This document shows positions 1 to 12,514 of a stretch of 64,000 bases of DNA, piece by piece (the first letter of the stretch is position 1; each line of letters begins with the position of its first letter). A program made the translations under genes and the position numbers. Source of the stretch: Phragmites australis (taxonomy: Eukaryota; Streptophyta; Magnoliopsida; Poales; Poaceae); assembly GCF_958298935.1 (NCBI RefSeq), contig NC_084929.1, positions 28,647,501 to 28,711,500 of the forward strand. The letters run 5' to 3'. Under the pieces are notes generated by a model. That model was given only the letters and a program-made list of their open reading frames with translations, searched no databases and was not told the origin of the DNA.

Positions 1-821
1 CAAACTTGAAAATGAGGACAAAAACCAGACTATTCCCAGGAAGATGATCATGGATATAGCATTCATAGACATGAAAATGCACGGTAATATTGTTGTGCAA
101 TCTCCAAGGCCTAATACTTAGCATTTCCAAAGACAAGCAAACATGTGAGTTGCTGTATGCTGTAGCTTTGATAAACAGGGTCAGGGACAGAGATGCGAAG
201 AATCTGAGAAAAAAATTAAATCCAAAACCCTTGTAATTTCTTCGTATCCAGCATCTACGGCAATCAGGAACAGATACCCCACCCAACCGGTAACTGCCTA
301 GGAGGATCATTCACAACTCAAGCAGATGGACGAATGTAATCGCACGAAACGGAGAGCCACATCTGCCGTCCCCACCTCTATCTAGAAAAGCACGAGGCGC
401 CCGGTGAAATCGACGGGCACCGCCGCGGTGCGACACGGCCTATGCTACACAGGGTTTCACAGAAGAAAGCGAAGGTGGCCGAAACCTTACAGCGCTCCCG
501 CGGCGGGGCTGGGCGGAGACAGCCGGCGGTGTCCGGGGGCGGCAAGGTCGAGAGGCGCGGTGCGGCGAGACGCGGACGGGCACGGGAGATATAAGTGCAG
601 GGGAGAGGCGAGGGTCCCACTCGGGAAAGGCAACTCCCCGGTATGCACGCACAGGTGTGCATCTTTTCCGTCTATTATTCATATATTCGTTAATTTTATT
701 ATTTATCATATGATTTTTTTAATACTATAATATAAATTTCAAAGTAAATCAACGATCTGAGTAGCCTATACACCCGCAAAGACTAGTGAAATTTTCCCTT
801 CCCTCTCCGTCCACTCCGTTC
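1..821. other. unassigned; GC-rich island at about 370-640
   Basis: I see no gene I can support. The stretch at about 370-640 is much more GC-rich than its surroundings and is open in several frames on both strands, which suggests a promoter or 5' exon of a gene lying to the left, or a chance GC island. No domain is recognisable in any frame. The flanks are AT-rich. Confidence 0.4.
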
Positions 822-915
822 CAGCTGATCAGTTCAGGGGTGCTGGCTGAAACACCATGTGGCAAGTGCAGCTGATCAGTTCAGGGGTGCTGGCTGAAAC
901 ACCATGTGGCAAGTG
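822..915. repeat. perfect 47-bp tandem duplication
   Basis: Two identical 47-bp units lie head to tail at 822-868 and 869-915. Each begins cagctgatca and ends gcaagtg. The lack of any mismatch indicates a recent slip or unequal exchange. No gene overlaps it. Confidence 0.95.
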
Positions 916-2114
916 CGACCGTGGAAAACGATTCCTCTCAATATTAACGGTTACTTCATGATACAATTAAACTCAGAGGATCTCCCTCAGCAACCGTGAT
1001 GCGAGTCCAGTCGGACGGAGTACGGTTGTTTGCTAGCTGAAGCCTCACAGAACAGAGCACTGTTGCTGATGGCGGCACGCCCGTACGTGCACGCTTCGAC
1101 GTCTCGGGCTTCACGGCAACCGCGTGTTGCTTGCGTCGACGCGAAAGAGACGAGCGTGTGGATGCTGGGAAGAACGAGTGAGAGGCCGAGCTGGGTCACG
1201 AGCCAACGCTCTAAACTACCCAGATTTTATCCTTTCATTTACCGTTAGTGCCATCTTTTACTTTTTTTTGCTGGGTTATTTTTATTTTTACCTTAGTTTT
1301 AAAATGTGTAGTCAATTTTATATGTCTATATTTGATAAGGAAAAGGAAAGTAATTTGTTACGTATCTAAAAGATACTGATAATAGGAGGATTGAAGTGAA
1401 TGCGCCGCCATCACCGTTAGGATCCTATCCCAACCCTATATGTTGTACTGATGCTCACCGTTAAAGTATGTTAGAATATTGTTGATGGAAAATGAAAAAA
1501 AAAACTATTATGTCACAAATTAATGCCGATAGGAAAGACAAGGGAGGACGAGGGGCTCTTAGGTTCAGTTACAGGAGATAGCTTGCACCAAAAAGTTAGG
1601 TTTCTTCGTGAGAGAGTTGCTACGCATTTTTCAACCATGTTTTTGTGTACGGCTGGTAGTAGATAGTAGGGGGAAAAACATAGGCATGTTTGGTTCTAGG
1701 CCTAAAAAATCTGATCAAATATTGTCTATGGTTAAAGTTAGGGTATGACTATAATTGGGGTAAAAAATAGTGTTTGATTTGTGGCCAGCCAAAATCAAGG
1801 CACACGTTTTTTTTCGTTATAGAAGAAATTTAGCCGGCCAAAAATTTTCAGTTAAATTTTAACCTTAAATAAAACGGAGATTAAGTTCCTCTAGCACAAC
1901 CAATATTTAGCTTGGGACCATGATAAACCAAACACCCCCATGAACTCATGCTTTACCGAGGACAACCCTAAGAAGAAACACTATTGTAGATTAGCCAAGC
2001 TTCTTTTCAACAGCTTTGGTCAGACTAGCCAATAAGCCAACCGAAGGGACAATGTGGATACGAGGATATGAGTCATTAGTTAGTAGTCTAGACTCTAGAG
2101 TACCATGCACACAC
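916..2114. other. intergenic DNA, no gene seen
   Basis: AT-rich sequence without a supportable reading frame, RNA gene or complete transposon. A short moderately GC-rich patch at 1000-1210 gives small frames on both strands but no recognisable protein. Confidence 0.5.
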
Positions 2115-2119
2115 ATTCT

Positions 2120-2345
2120 TGTTACGAATAAACACCCTTTTGAGTGTTAGTTATATAATTAATTAGAGAGTAACTGATTAGCAGTTACTAATTCAACAGT
2201 CACAAACATGACTATTTATATACTATATATTGTAAACTACTGTTTATCAATAATACCAACAATCATTCTCTTTATCTTTCTCTGTCAATAATACCAACAA
2301 TCATTCTCTTTATTTTCTCTGTTCTTCTACTTTCTTCTTGCAATA
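2120..2345 (+). repeat. copia 5' LTR
   Basis: Begins TGTTACGAATAAACACCC and ends TTGCAATA. It is 226 bp, against 188 bp for the 3' copy. The difference is an internal direct duplication at about 2248-2325, where a unit containing accaacaatcattctcttta appears twice; the 3' copy has one unit. Confidence 0.85.
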
Positions 2346-4361
2346 CATTATTAGACACGCTACGTTCTACGTTCTACACTGGGCTAAAGCAGCAATAATA
2401 GAGGCCAATCGGCCTTAACATCCAACCAAGGTGAGCACGACGGCATCACCAATCCATGGAAGACCTGCATCTTCTTTCTTCTTTGTCGTCATCATCTTGC
2501 CAACACGTATATGCCCTCGCCATTCTCGCTGTCGTACACGCCGTGGCTCTACCTGTCACCGATTTGGTCGCAACAGCGGCCCTACACATGCTACAACTCC
2601 TGTGATAGTCGCTCCTGCTGGCCTCGCTGCCCCTACCACCTTTCTCTTTTGGAGTTAGGATGACTGCAGCTCCGACCAATGGCGTGGAGTCCTTCACGGC
2701 GGCGGTTGGCACAGGCCTGCTGCCCACAATGGCAACCCTCAGTGGTTCTGTCCCTTTCATCAACGGCTCGCCTCCAAGCTTCGGAGCCAACCTGACAGTG
2801 ACGACAGTGTACTCATCGAAGGAGGACCCAGAGGAGTATGTCCCTGTGACTTCTTCAACTCCTCCATGACTCCTCCCCGACATGAACACGGTGGCCATGG
2901 CTTCTTCCTCCGCTGCAACACCGTACTGCTGCCTCCATCGCACCGCGACTGCGGTGACCAACCGTCGCCTGGGCCTTCTCCTGGGGTCGTGGACCTTGGA
3001 GGCCCTCGGCGCCTCCCCTCCAACGGCGCTTAAGTGTGCCAATGCACGCGCATGCATCGGGCAGGGGCCTTCGGGCTTCTTCGTGCATGCGCGAGAGGGG
3101 GAGGGGGTGGAGCACCCCCATGACTAGCGACCCCATAGGGAAAGGCGGTAGACGCGGATCACGGCGATGTGGCTCCGGTGCGGCTTCATGGCGGTCCTCG
3201 GCCGCCGCCCCATCTCCGACGGTGGCGCTCAACGCGATGCGATGACACGCCCACTTCGGTGCCGCACGCCCACGGCCGTGACACAGTCTCAATCCACTGG
3301 TCCACGGCACCCAACAATGACCGGCAGGTGGTGGCGCTCTGGCGACCGGCTCGGCTCCATCCCATCCAAAGGTGACGGCAGGTACAATGGGGGTGGGCGA
3401 TTAGGGTTTGCAAACCCTAACCATCGGCTTCCCCTTTTTATATGACGTGGGAGAGGGGGGGCGCCTGGCCTTTCTTTGGACCAAAAGGCTGCCTGGGCTG
3501 CGGCCCATGTTTGCTTAGCCCAGCGCAATATGAACCCCCCCTCCCCCCACTACTGCCTTGGGCCAAAATGGTATAAGGGATTCGACCCAAATTTGTTTTA
3601 GGCTCGAAAAAAAAATCCAGTGCCTCGTTATTTCCATTTAGGCCCCTAGGTCCTAATAAATAATTCATATAATTAGTACTATGTGTATTATTTCTGTTAA
3701 ATACCCTGTACTTGTTTATAATTATAACAGTTTATGTACTTTTATAAATATGCATTTCTAGATCCAATGAGTCCTGGATTTGCATCATGTTCTATGTGTA
3801 TGCATTTCCGCATTCCCAATAACATGTCTATTTATTTTTTCCATTCTTATTATTTTTTGCAATTTACTTTCATGTTGCAATTAAATTATTCTGCACTCAC
3901 ATTTACATTTAAACCCGCAAATCTTCATATAAGCACAAAGCATAATTTAATGCAAAATTTTAAGTGATTACTTTAATTTAATATTTGCGAAATACAAGGT
4001 AACAGAACTATGTCATCTACTGCACATTTACTGATTATCCATCATTACTGCGATGTCTACATTTTGTCACCTTGACTTAATGATTACCTTCAACATGTTA
4101 TTCCAAATATTCTACTTAGCATAACACAAGTTAATAGGAGCATATGCATCTACTAATAAATGTCAGATTATGCCTCCTATTACTATAAGATCTACACCAT
4201 ATTTGGTGATTATCTTCAACGTGTTAGCTATACAATCTGAGGTCTACACTATGTAATTCAAGTTTCAACTTGACTATACAAATTTTGCATTATTTACAAT
4301 ATTACCATGATTCTTCAATTTACCCAAAGTGTAAATTCATTTAATCATTGGTTACTTTTGT

Positions 4362-5125
4362 AGGACAAAATATCCAACGTCGAGTCCGACAGACTCGAGT
4401 TAGATGGCCGAAACTATCTAACTTGGGCAATAGATATGAAGATAAATCTATCGTCCCGCTGACTAATAACGGCGATTAATCCTCGTCAAGAAGGAGATCC
4501 GTCACTTCTAGATCAAATCAAGTATGAGGCTCTATACTTCATAAGACACCATATTCATCCAGATTAAAAATTTGAATACTTGATGGATGAGAATCCATAT
4601 GATCTATGGAATTCTCTCCAAGAGCGTTATGAATAGCAAAAGACAATCACCCTGTCTGATCACAGACAGGCTTTGTGTTCTTGCACGGTGGAACAGCCAT
4701 TTATGGAAGTCTTTAAAACATACACTAGTGGCTACATCCACAAATAATTCTGAAATAATTGCATTATATGAAGTATCACGTGAATATGTATGTCTTTGTA
4801 GAATAATAAACCACATAAACAATCATGTGGTATTGATTCCATTGAGTCACCAACTATTATCTATAAAGATAATTCTGCATGCATTGCTCAAATGCAAAAA
4901 GGTTACATATAGAGCAATATAACCAAACATATTATCCCTAAATTGTTCTATCCTCATGAATTACAAAATAATAGGGAGATAGAAATTTTACAAACTAAAT
5001 CATGTAATAATCTCACTGATTTATTCACTAAGTACTTATTAACTTCCGCATTTCAAAAATGTATTCACAGAATTGGTATGCAACGACTACGAGATTTGCA
5101 AGGTTCAGAGGGAGTTGATCCCTGA
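4362..5125 (+). pseudogene. copia gag and RNase H remnant
   Basis: The upstream part reads as a copia gag N-terminus (LELDGRNYLTWAIDMK near 4392-4440, then LWNSLQERYE), broken by in-frame stops. From about 4690 the sequence resembles the RNase H end of copia polyproteins, with a frame change near 4830. It terminates at 5125 after GSEGVDP. The direct junction of gag and RNase H shows a large internal deletion, typical of non-autonomous copia derivatives. Confidence 0.75.
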
Positions 5126-5514
5126 ATAATAATATGTTCATATTATATTGCACTCTTTTCTTTTATGAGTTTTTTCTATACGGTTTCTCATATAAGGTTT
5201 TTAATGAGGCAATATCTACCTTATTCCTCATATTTTCCCAAGTGGTTTTTTGAAGATTTTAATATGATATATAGATCATAATTATTATTCTCTAAGCTCA
5301 CCAATGAATTTTTCCTATCTAGGTTTCTAATATGAGCTTATAATGAGGTAATAACTAACATGTGCCACATCATTTTCTTCTTACATTTTCTCATTGGGTT
5401 TTAAAGGAGTTTTAATGTCAACTCAACTTATTATTTTCTCCTTATATTTTTTCTAAAGTGTTTTGGAAGAATTTCAACAAGAAGTTTACATTATAAATAA
5501 TTAATCAAGGAGAG

Positions 5515-5702
5515 TATTACGAATAAACACCCTTTGGATGTTAGTCATGTGATCAATTAGAGAGTAAATGATTAACAATTACTAATTCAACAGTCACAAA
5601 AATGACTGTTTATGTACTATATATTGCAAACTACTGTTCATCAACCATACAAACAATTATTCTCTTTATCTTTCTCTGTTCTTCTACTTTCTTCTTGCAA
5701 TA
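5515..5702 (+). repeat. copia 3' LTR
   Basis: Starts TATTACGAATAAACACCC (the second base differs from the 5' copy) and ends TTGCAATA. It is preceded by a purine-rich tract (caaggagag) that fits a polypurine tract and followed by the ATTCT target duplication. Confidence 0.85.
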
Positions 5703-5707
5703 ATTCT

Positions 5708-6236
5708 AACTGCGATAACACAGAAAATAATGGTGTTTGGCACCACCTCCGCCTCATCATTATAGCTTGAACAAAACCTGGCCTCCAGATCCATGAACAC
5801 ATGTTATCATCTTCTTTTTTGAGACGTACGAAATGCATGCAAAACTGGCTCGAAACTTCGGAACTATGTCGAAACTCGCTTTGAACCTTGCTGAAAGAAA
5901 CTAGAAATTCTGAACCTTGATGAAAGAAACTAGAAACTAGAAAAGACCTGTTTAGGTCTTTTCTTGATTTTTATTTTTGGTTTGTAATTCTCCTATGTAA
6001 TTTTTCTTTCTTCAGTTGAATTCGAACTAAATGACTATAAATTAAGGGGACAACTTCATAGCAGAAGATCACACTTACATTATTTGGCCAGTAAGTTGGA
6101 ACACAGCCATCCTTGGGTAATCATGAAACACAAAAGATTATAGAAGTAGCAGCATAGGGGGACTCAGGTTTCCCCCCAAACGAAGGCAAGCATATCAAGA
6201 AATCATAATGGTTTCCACGCTCACTTCTTTCATTCT
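5708..6236. other. intergenic DNA, no gene seen
   Basis: The sequence contains an imperfect local repeat (gaaagaaactagaaa at about 5892-5945). It carries no supportable gene. Confidence 0.5.
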
Positions 6237-6775
6237 GGGGAAGTTCATATGCTATTTCGCCATCTCAAAGATCCTCCAAGGTATTGTAACCGCTTTGTGG
6301 GTGAACTGCAAATTCGGCTTTCGGCAGCCTAACCTGCATGTTCCAAACGAAAAGAAATCTCAGATAGCAAAAGTGAAAGAGTAAGTACAGGAGGTCTTGA
6401 TTAATTACATTTCTCCAAGAAATGTATAGCATTCTTTATTGATGTATGCGTATCGTTCTGGTGAAAGATGATCAAATTAACATACACAAGAAGTCAAGGA
6501 CGTGCAACTAACGGAAAAGGCAGTGTAGAGACATGCCTATTTGATTTCTGAGAACTTCACTATCGAATCTTCTGGAATAGACCAATCAAATATGTCGAGG
6601 TTCTCCTTGATCCTTACTTCACTAGCGCTTTTGGGAAGTACGCTATGGCCCATCTGAAGCCCCCATCGTAGAGCAACTTGGGCATGTGTTTTCTGCCACT
6701 TCACGGCAACAGAGATGACAATGGGATTACTAAGGATATTTGGTCCACTGTATCCATCCAGGTGAACCTGACGAT
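6237..6775 (-). pseudogene. aldo-keto reductase pseudogene, last two exons
   Basis: Two exons match exons 6 and 7 of the intact aldo-keto reductase at 18.7-20.4 kb. The penultimate exon, about 6775 to 6537, reads through [20 protein letters not shown] and DWSIPED, but its last codon, CAG in the intact gene, is TAG here. The final exon starts at 6333 and contains AVHP and TLEDL, then a TGA where the intact gene has the Trp codon of LWDGEI. The region homologous to exons 2-5 is not present next to it. The intron between the two exons begins with GC, as in the intact gene. It is a decayed tandem copy. Confidence 0.85.
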
Positions 6776-7157
6776 AGCTAGTATAAAGCTATCGTCTTTG
6801 GATACTTAGGGTTTTTTATATGTAAACTGCTCGCAGATAGTTAAGATATCTCATAAATAGTAAAGTTTATATCTAAGAATGATAAGAAAAGTCTCTATGA
6901 GTTATATGATGACCTTCTATATATACGGAGCCAAAGGATCCTAAGTAGAACAAGCCAATACACATCCATACAAGCCATTCAAGTCTACGGGAGCTCTAAA
7001 CTCTCAAGCCTTGTGTACTTTAGATCTACATTAGCTACCCTCCACGACTACGCACGAGGAGCCCCTTAACTAGTTTTAGATCCATCTAGGCTAGTTAGGA
7101 ACCTCTTTGTAAACAATCTTGGAGATCAATATAAAATAAACAGGACATATGTCTATC

Positions 7158-7480
7158 ACTACCAAAGAATAGGTCTTTCCCGACGGCCGAAAACCGTCAG
7201 GAAACACAATAAAACCATCAGAAATCATCTTTCCTAATGGTAACCGTCAGGAGTTGATTGTTAGGAAAGACCCCTTTTCCCTAATGGTAGGCCGACATGA
7301 AGCTTTTTGTGATGGTATTTCCTGATGGAGAACGTTTGACCAACGTTTGACCTGTCAAACGAGGGGTCCTATGTCTGAACCTTTAGGATTTACCATTAGG
7401 AAAAATAGAACCGTCAGGGAAAAATAAGTTGTCATGAATTTAGTCACTGACGGGTGGCCGTCAGGAAATATGGGTACAGG
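7158..7480. mobile_element. CACTA-type transposon end
   Basis: The sequence begins CACTACCAAAGAATAGG and is followed by clustered short subterminal repeats in both orientations (variants of CCGTCAGGAAA and CCTGATGG). This arrangement is typical of grass CACTA (En/Spm) termini. A matching opposite terminus could not be placed with confidence. A GGTAGTG motif at about 8041 is a weak candidate and would make a miniature element of about 0.9 kb. Confidence 0.6.
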
Positions 7481-7622
7481 ACACCCAATACATATATACG
7501 TATATAAAGCTTGCCATATGATCACATTACAATTGCATTGATCATTCAGTACATCCATTCATTCAGCATATAGCCATCTAGTCATTACAATTCCAACCGG
7601 CCATCCATTAACAGCGCGCGCG

Positions 7623-7623
<1 letters not shown>

Positions 7624-7694
<71 letters not shown>

Positions 7695-7695
7695 G
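7624..7695. repeat. (CA)n/(TA)n microsatellite
   Basis: About 28 CA units run from 7624 to 7680, followed by a TA run and further alternating purine-pyrimidine sequence to about 7755. The length suggests a polymorphic marker. Neighbouring DNA (7500-7880) contains repeated phrases such as catccattcagcacatatagccat, giving a loose tandem structure inside the CACTA-like element. Confidence 0.95.
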
Positions 7696-8049
7696 ACACA
7701 CACACATATATATACATATATATACATATACACATATATACATATATATATAGCCATCCATTCAGCACATATATGAACTCATTACAGTTGCATATAGCCA
7801 TCTAGTCATACAATTTCAACCAACCATGCATTCAGCACATATAGCCATCCATATTAATCATACAAATCATAGGCGCCATCCATTCAGCACTTCAACAAGT
7901 ACTCACATGCACACATACAATTCCAAACCATTACAGGTCCATTTAGTTCAACTAAACACAAGCACATTCCAACCAGGTTATAACACGATACAACCAGCCA
8001 AGCATGCAGTTCCAACCATTCCAGTTCCATAAGTTAAAACGGTAGTGAT

Positions 8050-11000
8050 ACTATTAATTACAGTTGATAACTAGTACTAATTTGAGTCATATGACAGCTC
8101 CAACAGTTTGGCTTTGGAGCAGCATGTGTGAGCTATGCAAAAGGAGCACCATGTCACAAGTCCAGGTGCATGGAGTTGGAATCACCAAAAAACAAAATAT
8201 GCTTCTTTCACCATGTAACAGGGAGACTAACTTGGGTGACAATGTTGTTGTCGTTGTTGTCACAAGAAACAGAACCTTCATTTTCAGCATGGGATGACTC
8301 AGTCACCTACAAGGAATAGGTATCACAGGAACATGTTGGTTGTATGCAGCTGGAATTGATATCACAGGAACATTTTCAAAATCTGTAAATATTATTGCAA
8401 AGAAATGTAAAAGATATTGGGCACCTGGACAATTGGTTGCACAGCAAGGTTTGATAGTAGGACTTCAAAAGCAGCAACTTCTTTAGGTACAGGCATCCCA
8501 AGCTTGCCATACAGATCCTACCATCACAATGGTTAGATAATCAGCCAAAAGGCTTATTTGGCATATAAGAAATCAATCAATCTTTGAGATTTTGTCTTTC
8601 CCCTAAAATTGCTGCTCTAGATAGGTCACTTAGTCAAGACATGAGTTACCATGCATGTGGAAAATGATACACTGGACAACTGATCAAAATATAAAGTCAA
8701 ATTGTTACAAAATACAAAGTATTTCTTCATGCAATCAGTACCAACAGATGAGTGGGATTCAAATCAAGTATGAATAAAATTTAGTTTGGTGTAACAAGGT
8801 TCCATTTCCTGCTATGAGAATATAATATGTCTAAGATAAGATATTCATGAATTAATTAGAAACATATAAAGTGACCAAATTAAGGGTCCTGTCTTCTAAT
8901 TGCTTATATTTGAGTATTACCTTTGTTTCTAATATGATTATGTATACACGATAAGCATGCATGATTCCACTCAAATTTATTAGTGGCTCTACTTTTCTTA
9001 TTCGACAGAGTAATATACGACTGAAATGAAAACACACAAGTCAAGTACCTGTAAATATTTTCCCAAAACCCGTGAGATCTGAACACCTTGCTCCAATTGC
9101 TCATTGTGCCTTAAGAGCTGTTGGTATGACATTGAGTTTGTGTTTGAGCCGCTGGACGGATGTTGTTTGCCTTGGAATTTGCAGTGATACAGATTTCCTC
9201 ACAACACCATTTGCTACCGGCAGACGACCATGAGGCATCCCACGTCCACTTTTGTACAAGACATTGCCATCCAAATTACCATTGCTCTTACGTTGCTCAC
9301 TGTCATTTGGATACCCAGCTTCTAGACCTTAGTTATAATCATCCTAATCAAACAATGCCATGAAGTCACTCTTCAAATCAAAATTCAAAGGTCAGTAGCT
9401 GTGAAAGATGAAAAGGTGTAGTTACATACAACTCATTTTTGAGCTTTTGGGTTGTTGAGTGGACCACTTATTGATGATTGGTGAATCGTTGATCTAACAA
9501 ATTTATTGAAGAAATAGGAGAATGCTCGAAGTAGACGAATCACAAAGTAACACATAGGGGTTTTTAGATAGGTTCGAGCCTCCTTAAGGATAATAACCTT
9601 ATATCATGTTTGTCTTGTATTGATCTGAGTCTGTTACAAAGGGGTGTGTAGCTAGCTTAGATGGGTCTAAACCTAGTCGGTAACTTCCTTCTCAGCTTCT
9701 GTTGGCTTCGTATCACTATCCTCGACTTGTTTGGGCTTGTCCTCTATAGGGTCTCCTGGCTCCGTATATATATAGGTGTGACGTACATCCTCTGGAGTTC
9801 TCCTTCGTATTTTTAGAGATAATCCTTTCTAGTTACGAGATGTCTTGGGTACCTATGGGTAGTTTCTTTTCATCCAAGGATCCCCTTCCTGAGGATAGAG
9901 ATATGCTCCGAGAATTATAGAAAACCCTAGGTGATACCTGGATATGGTAACTATCTATTATTCATCATCAAGCCCCCCATCAGTACGTGAAATAAGGCTT
10001 CGACGGATCAAGTGCATGGCTAGCAAAGATAAGCATTTTATCCGACCGTGTCATTGAGTAAGACTCTGGTTTCTGATTAGGATGAAACATCTAATCAGGT
10101 TTTCCAGGTTCTCAGATTACCTACTCGGGATGCTGAACGCCTCCGAGTTCTCAAGTGAGTCCCCGAGAAGGTGTTTCATTCGGGTAGGTTTAAAATACCA
10201 TCTCGTCCTTGCAAATGTACGAGGGAGATAAGATTCATCGCTAGCTAGGTTCGAAAGTTGAATTGTCGCAATATATATTTTGCGTAGTGGTGAAAAGATC
10301 ATTTCCTCCTTTTTTGGTAAAAGATCATGATGACGTTTGGAAACTTAGCGCATTTGTTGGTGTAGTGTGCCAGCTCTCCTAGTATTTCGTACCAATAGCC
10401 CTTGCGTGCGCCAGAAGAAATCCCGAACAGAAAATGTGATGGGACCCTGGCATAGAAGGTCATAGCCCCGATTAGTACTCCAAACCACCACGGTGGCTAG
10501 TCAGAGAATCACCAAGTCCGCTTAGGATTTTTTCTGTAACGTTTGCTTGGGAATAGAAACTTATTCTTTTGTTAGTAAAAAACAAAAATAATGTAAATGA
10601 AATCGGTGGGATTTCTTAGGAACTCAATGCTGAGGAGATAATGACAACCTAATATGCTTAGTGTTACTCGCTTCCTCCTCCGGCTAGGGTAGGATGACTT
10701 CATCACTAATTTGGAAGCTTAATCGGGTCAGCCCTAGGTCTGGTGTGAGTGGGAGGTGCCGTAGCCCCCGAGCACTTAGGGACGCAATAAGGAACCTTTA
10801 TCACATCCCGCGAGGTAATAACTTAGAACATCGTCCCCATACGAAGGAAGTCACTTTGGCACACGCATAATATATTATTGTTAGCTCTTAGTATATTGTA
10901 TTCATCCAACCCCGATTGGTTATCAGGGGAAAAACCTAGATAGACAGTCAAAGATAATAAGATAAAAACTAATGACCGACCATTATGAATCAGTCGTCCG

Positions 11001-12403
11001 GGGTAAGAGAAAAGAATTGACTGCTCATACTTCCTCTCTGGTCATAGAAACTCTTGTTTCCTGAAGTCGATTCTCGTGTGACCTTGTTCGGGATTATCCA
11101 GGTGCAAGGTACCTAGATTGCGGCTAACCGTCGGTGTACCTGTATTACGGGTGACAGATGTTTAGTCTAGGGAAGACAAAAAAGAACACAAAAAATATTC
11201 AATTGACCTTACGGGAAAAATGAATCTTTACTAGTGTAAACTTACTTTTAATACTTACATATATAACTTTTGGAGTTGGTCGACGTTCCAAGAATTATCG
11301 AAGACTCATCCATCCTCCATTGCTAAGAGACCCAGGGAGGGTAGGCTCAACCACCGATCAGAGACCCTCCCACTTTAGGGATAGCTTGCTACCGTTATGT
11401 TGGCTCTGAACAGGTCGTAGAACTAGGTTCCCAATTTGAATGATCTTTTGTTGATGTTCTAGTCATGGTAGCACCGAAGAGCTTGCCGGTACCATGCTGA
11501 TCTTATTAGCACTTGTGCCATTTTTTTTCGGAGAACATTGAGGTTGTCCTGCCTTAAAACTTTACCCTGTAGTCCGTAATAAATAACTTGGTAGATTTGT
11601 TAGACTTGTAGGAATTTAAATGCTTTTCGCATTTGACGGGAATACTTCGTGTTGGATGCATTTGACATCATATTATGATATCCTTACTAACTTCTTCCTT
11701 TGATTAGTTCGGAACACGTTAATCACTAGTTGGAGCGTTTATTATGACTAGCCTTAGGTCCTCTTGAGTGAGAGACGTTGTAGCCTCCAGTCAATCGTGA
11801 AAAGCGATAAGGAGCCTTTTCGTAACCCGAGTTTGCAACATAACGATCATTCCTTTCTTATTGGAATTTGCTTTCAGAGAGTACACAATATGTCATTTTC
11901 AGTTTCCAACACCTAGTACTTGTTAAGCCCCTGGCTATCTACTTAGAAGAATTTTTTAGGTAGACAGTCTAAATAGAAAACACAATAAAGAGAAAATAAC
12001 TCATATTGCCTTTGTGTCGAGAAAAGCTTTTTGCCACCCGGGTGCGCATTTGGGATGAGAAACCCAAGAAGTGGCTTATCCCGTTGTCATACATGAGGAT
12101 GCATAGAAAGACATGTAAGGAAGGAAAAGAATTCAAGCGACTTACTAGTCAATATGATCTTTATTATTATGAATATACTCTTAGTACTTACATTTGGGAC
12201 TTAGCTTATTGACGATCCACAAGCTATTGTAAACCTAAAATCTTAAACCTAAACGACACAGACTAGATTAAACTAATAAACAGTGACCCTTAATTCAAGC
12301 TCAACAGATACAAATGCAGGCTAGCTTTCGAAAAGCAACAAGAAGCAGTCAAGAGAGGGTTTTTTTAGTGTGAAAGGGCAAGGAGAGAATTTAAGCGATC
12401 GAC
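8050..12403. other. repeat-derived DNA between AKR remnants
   Basis: No intact gene is supported over these 4.3 kb. Short minus-strand segments at about 8430-8530 and 9060-9260 read for 25-40 codons without stops and look like exon scraps, possibly of a CACTA-encoded protein, but I do not recognise a domain. From about 9480 to 12200 the sequence looks like non-coding retrotransposon or other repeat sequence, without LTR ends I can define. Exons 2-5 of the broken AKR gene were not found here. Confidence 0.45.
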
Positions 12404-12514
12404 CTTGACAACAGCATAGATGGCGTTGCCCACAGCGTCAGGTGGTATCTGCCATGCACCGCGGCCAACCGATGGGATCCTCGCGCTGGTGTTCAGAACA
12501 AAGGATTCAACCAT
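12404..12514 (-). pseudogene. aldo-keto reductase exon 1 remnant
   Basis: An 111-nt exon, exactly the length of exon 1 in the intact gene, encodes 37 residues starting MVESFVLNTSARIPSVG and ending AVVK at a GT. The usual GLGTW motif is altered to GRGAW. No exon 2 follows within reach. It may be the 5' end of the same broken gene whose last exons lie at 6.2-6.8 kb, separated by repeat insertions, or an independent fragment. Confidence 0.8.

Larger units (their letters stand above)
2120..5702 (+). mobile_element. internally deleted Ty1/copia retrotransposon with 5-bp target duplication
   Basis: The element is bounded by two LTRs (2120-2345 and 5515-5702). A perfect 5-bp duplication ATTCT lies outside them at 2115-2119 and 5703-5707, so both ends are preserved. 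The interior of about 3.2 kb carries a gag-like frame at about 4362-4680, which contains several stops. It is followed almost directly by the C-terminal RNase H part of a copia polyprotein at about 4690-5125 (motifs SEIIALYE, DLFTK, RDLQGSEGVDP). Protease, integrase and most of the reverse transcriptase are missing, so the copy cannot move by itself. The leader holds a GC-rich block at about 2430-3640 with no recognisable coding content. Confidence 0.85.

Noticed and set aside
2446..3057. A 203-codon minus-strand frame inside the copia element
   Set aside because: No domain recognised, lies in a GC-rich block where frames on both strands stay open, and runs against the element's direction.
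7559..7801. A frame encoding a Cys/Val repeat
   Set aside because: Translation of the CA microsatellite.
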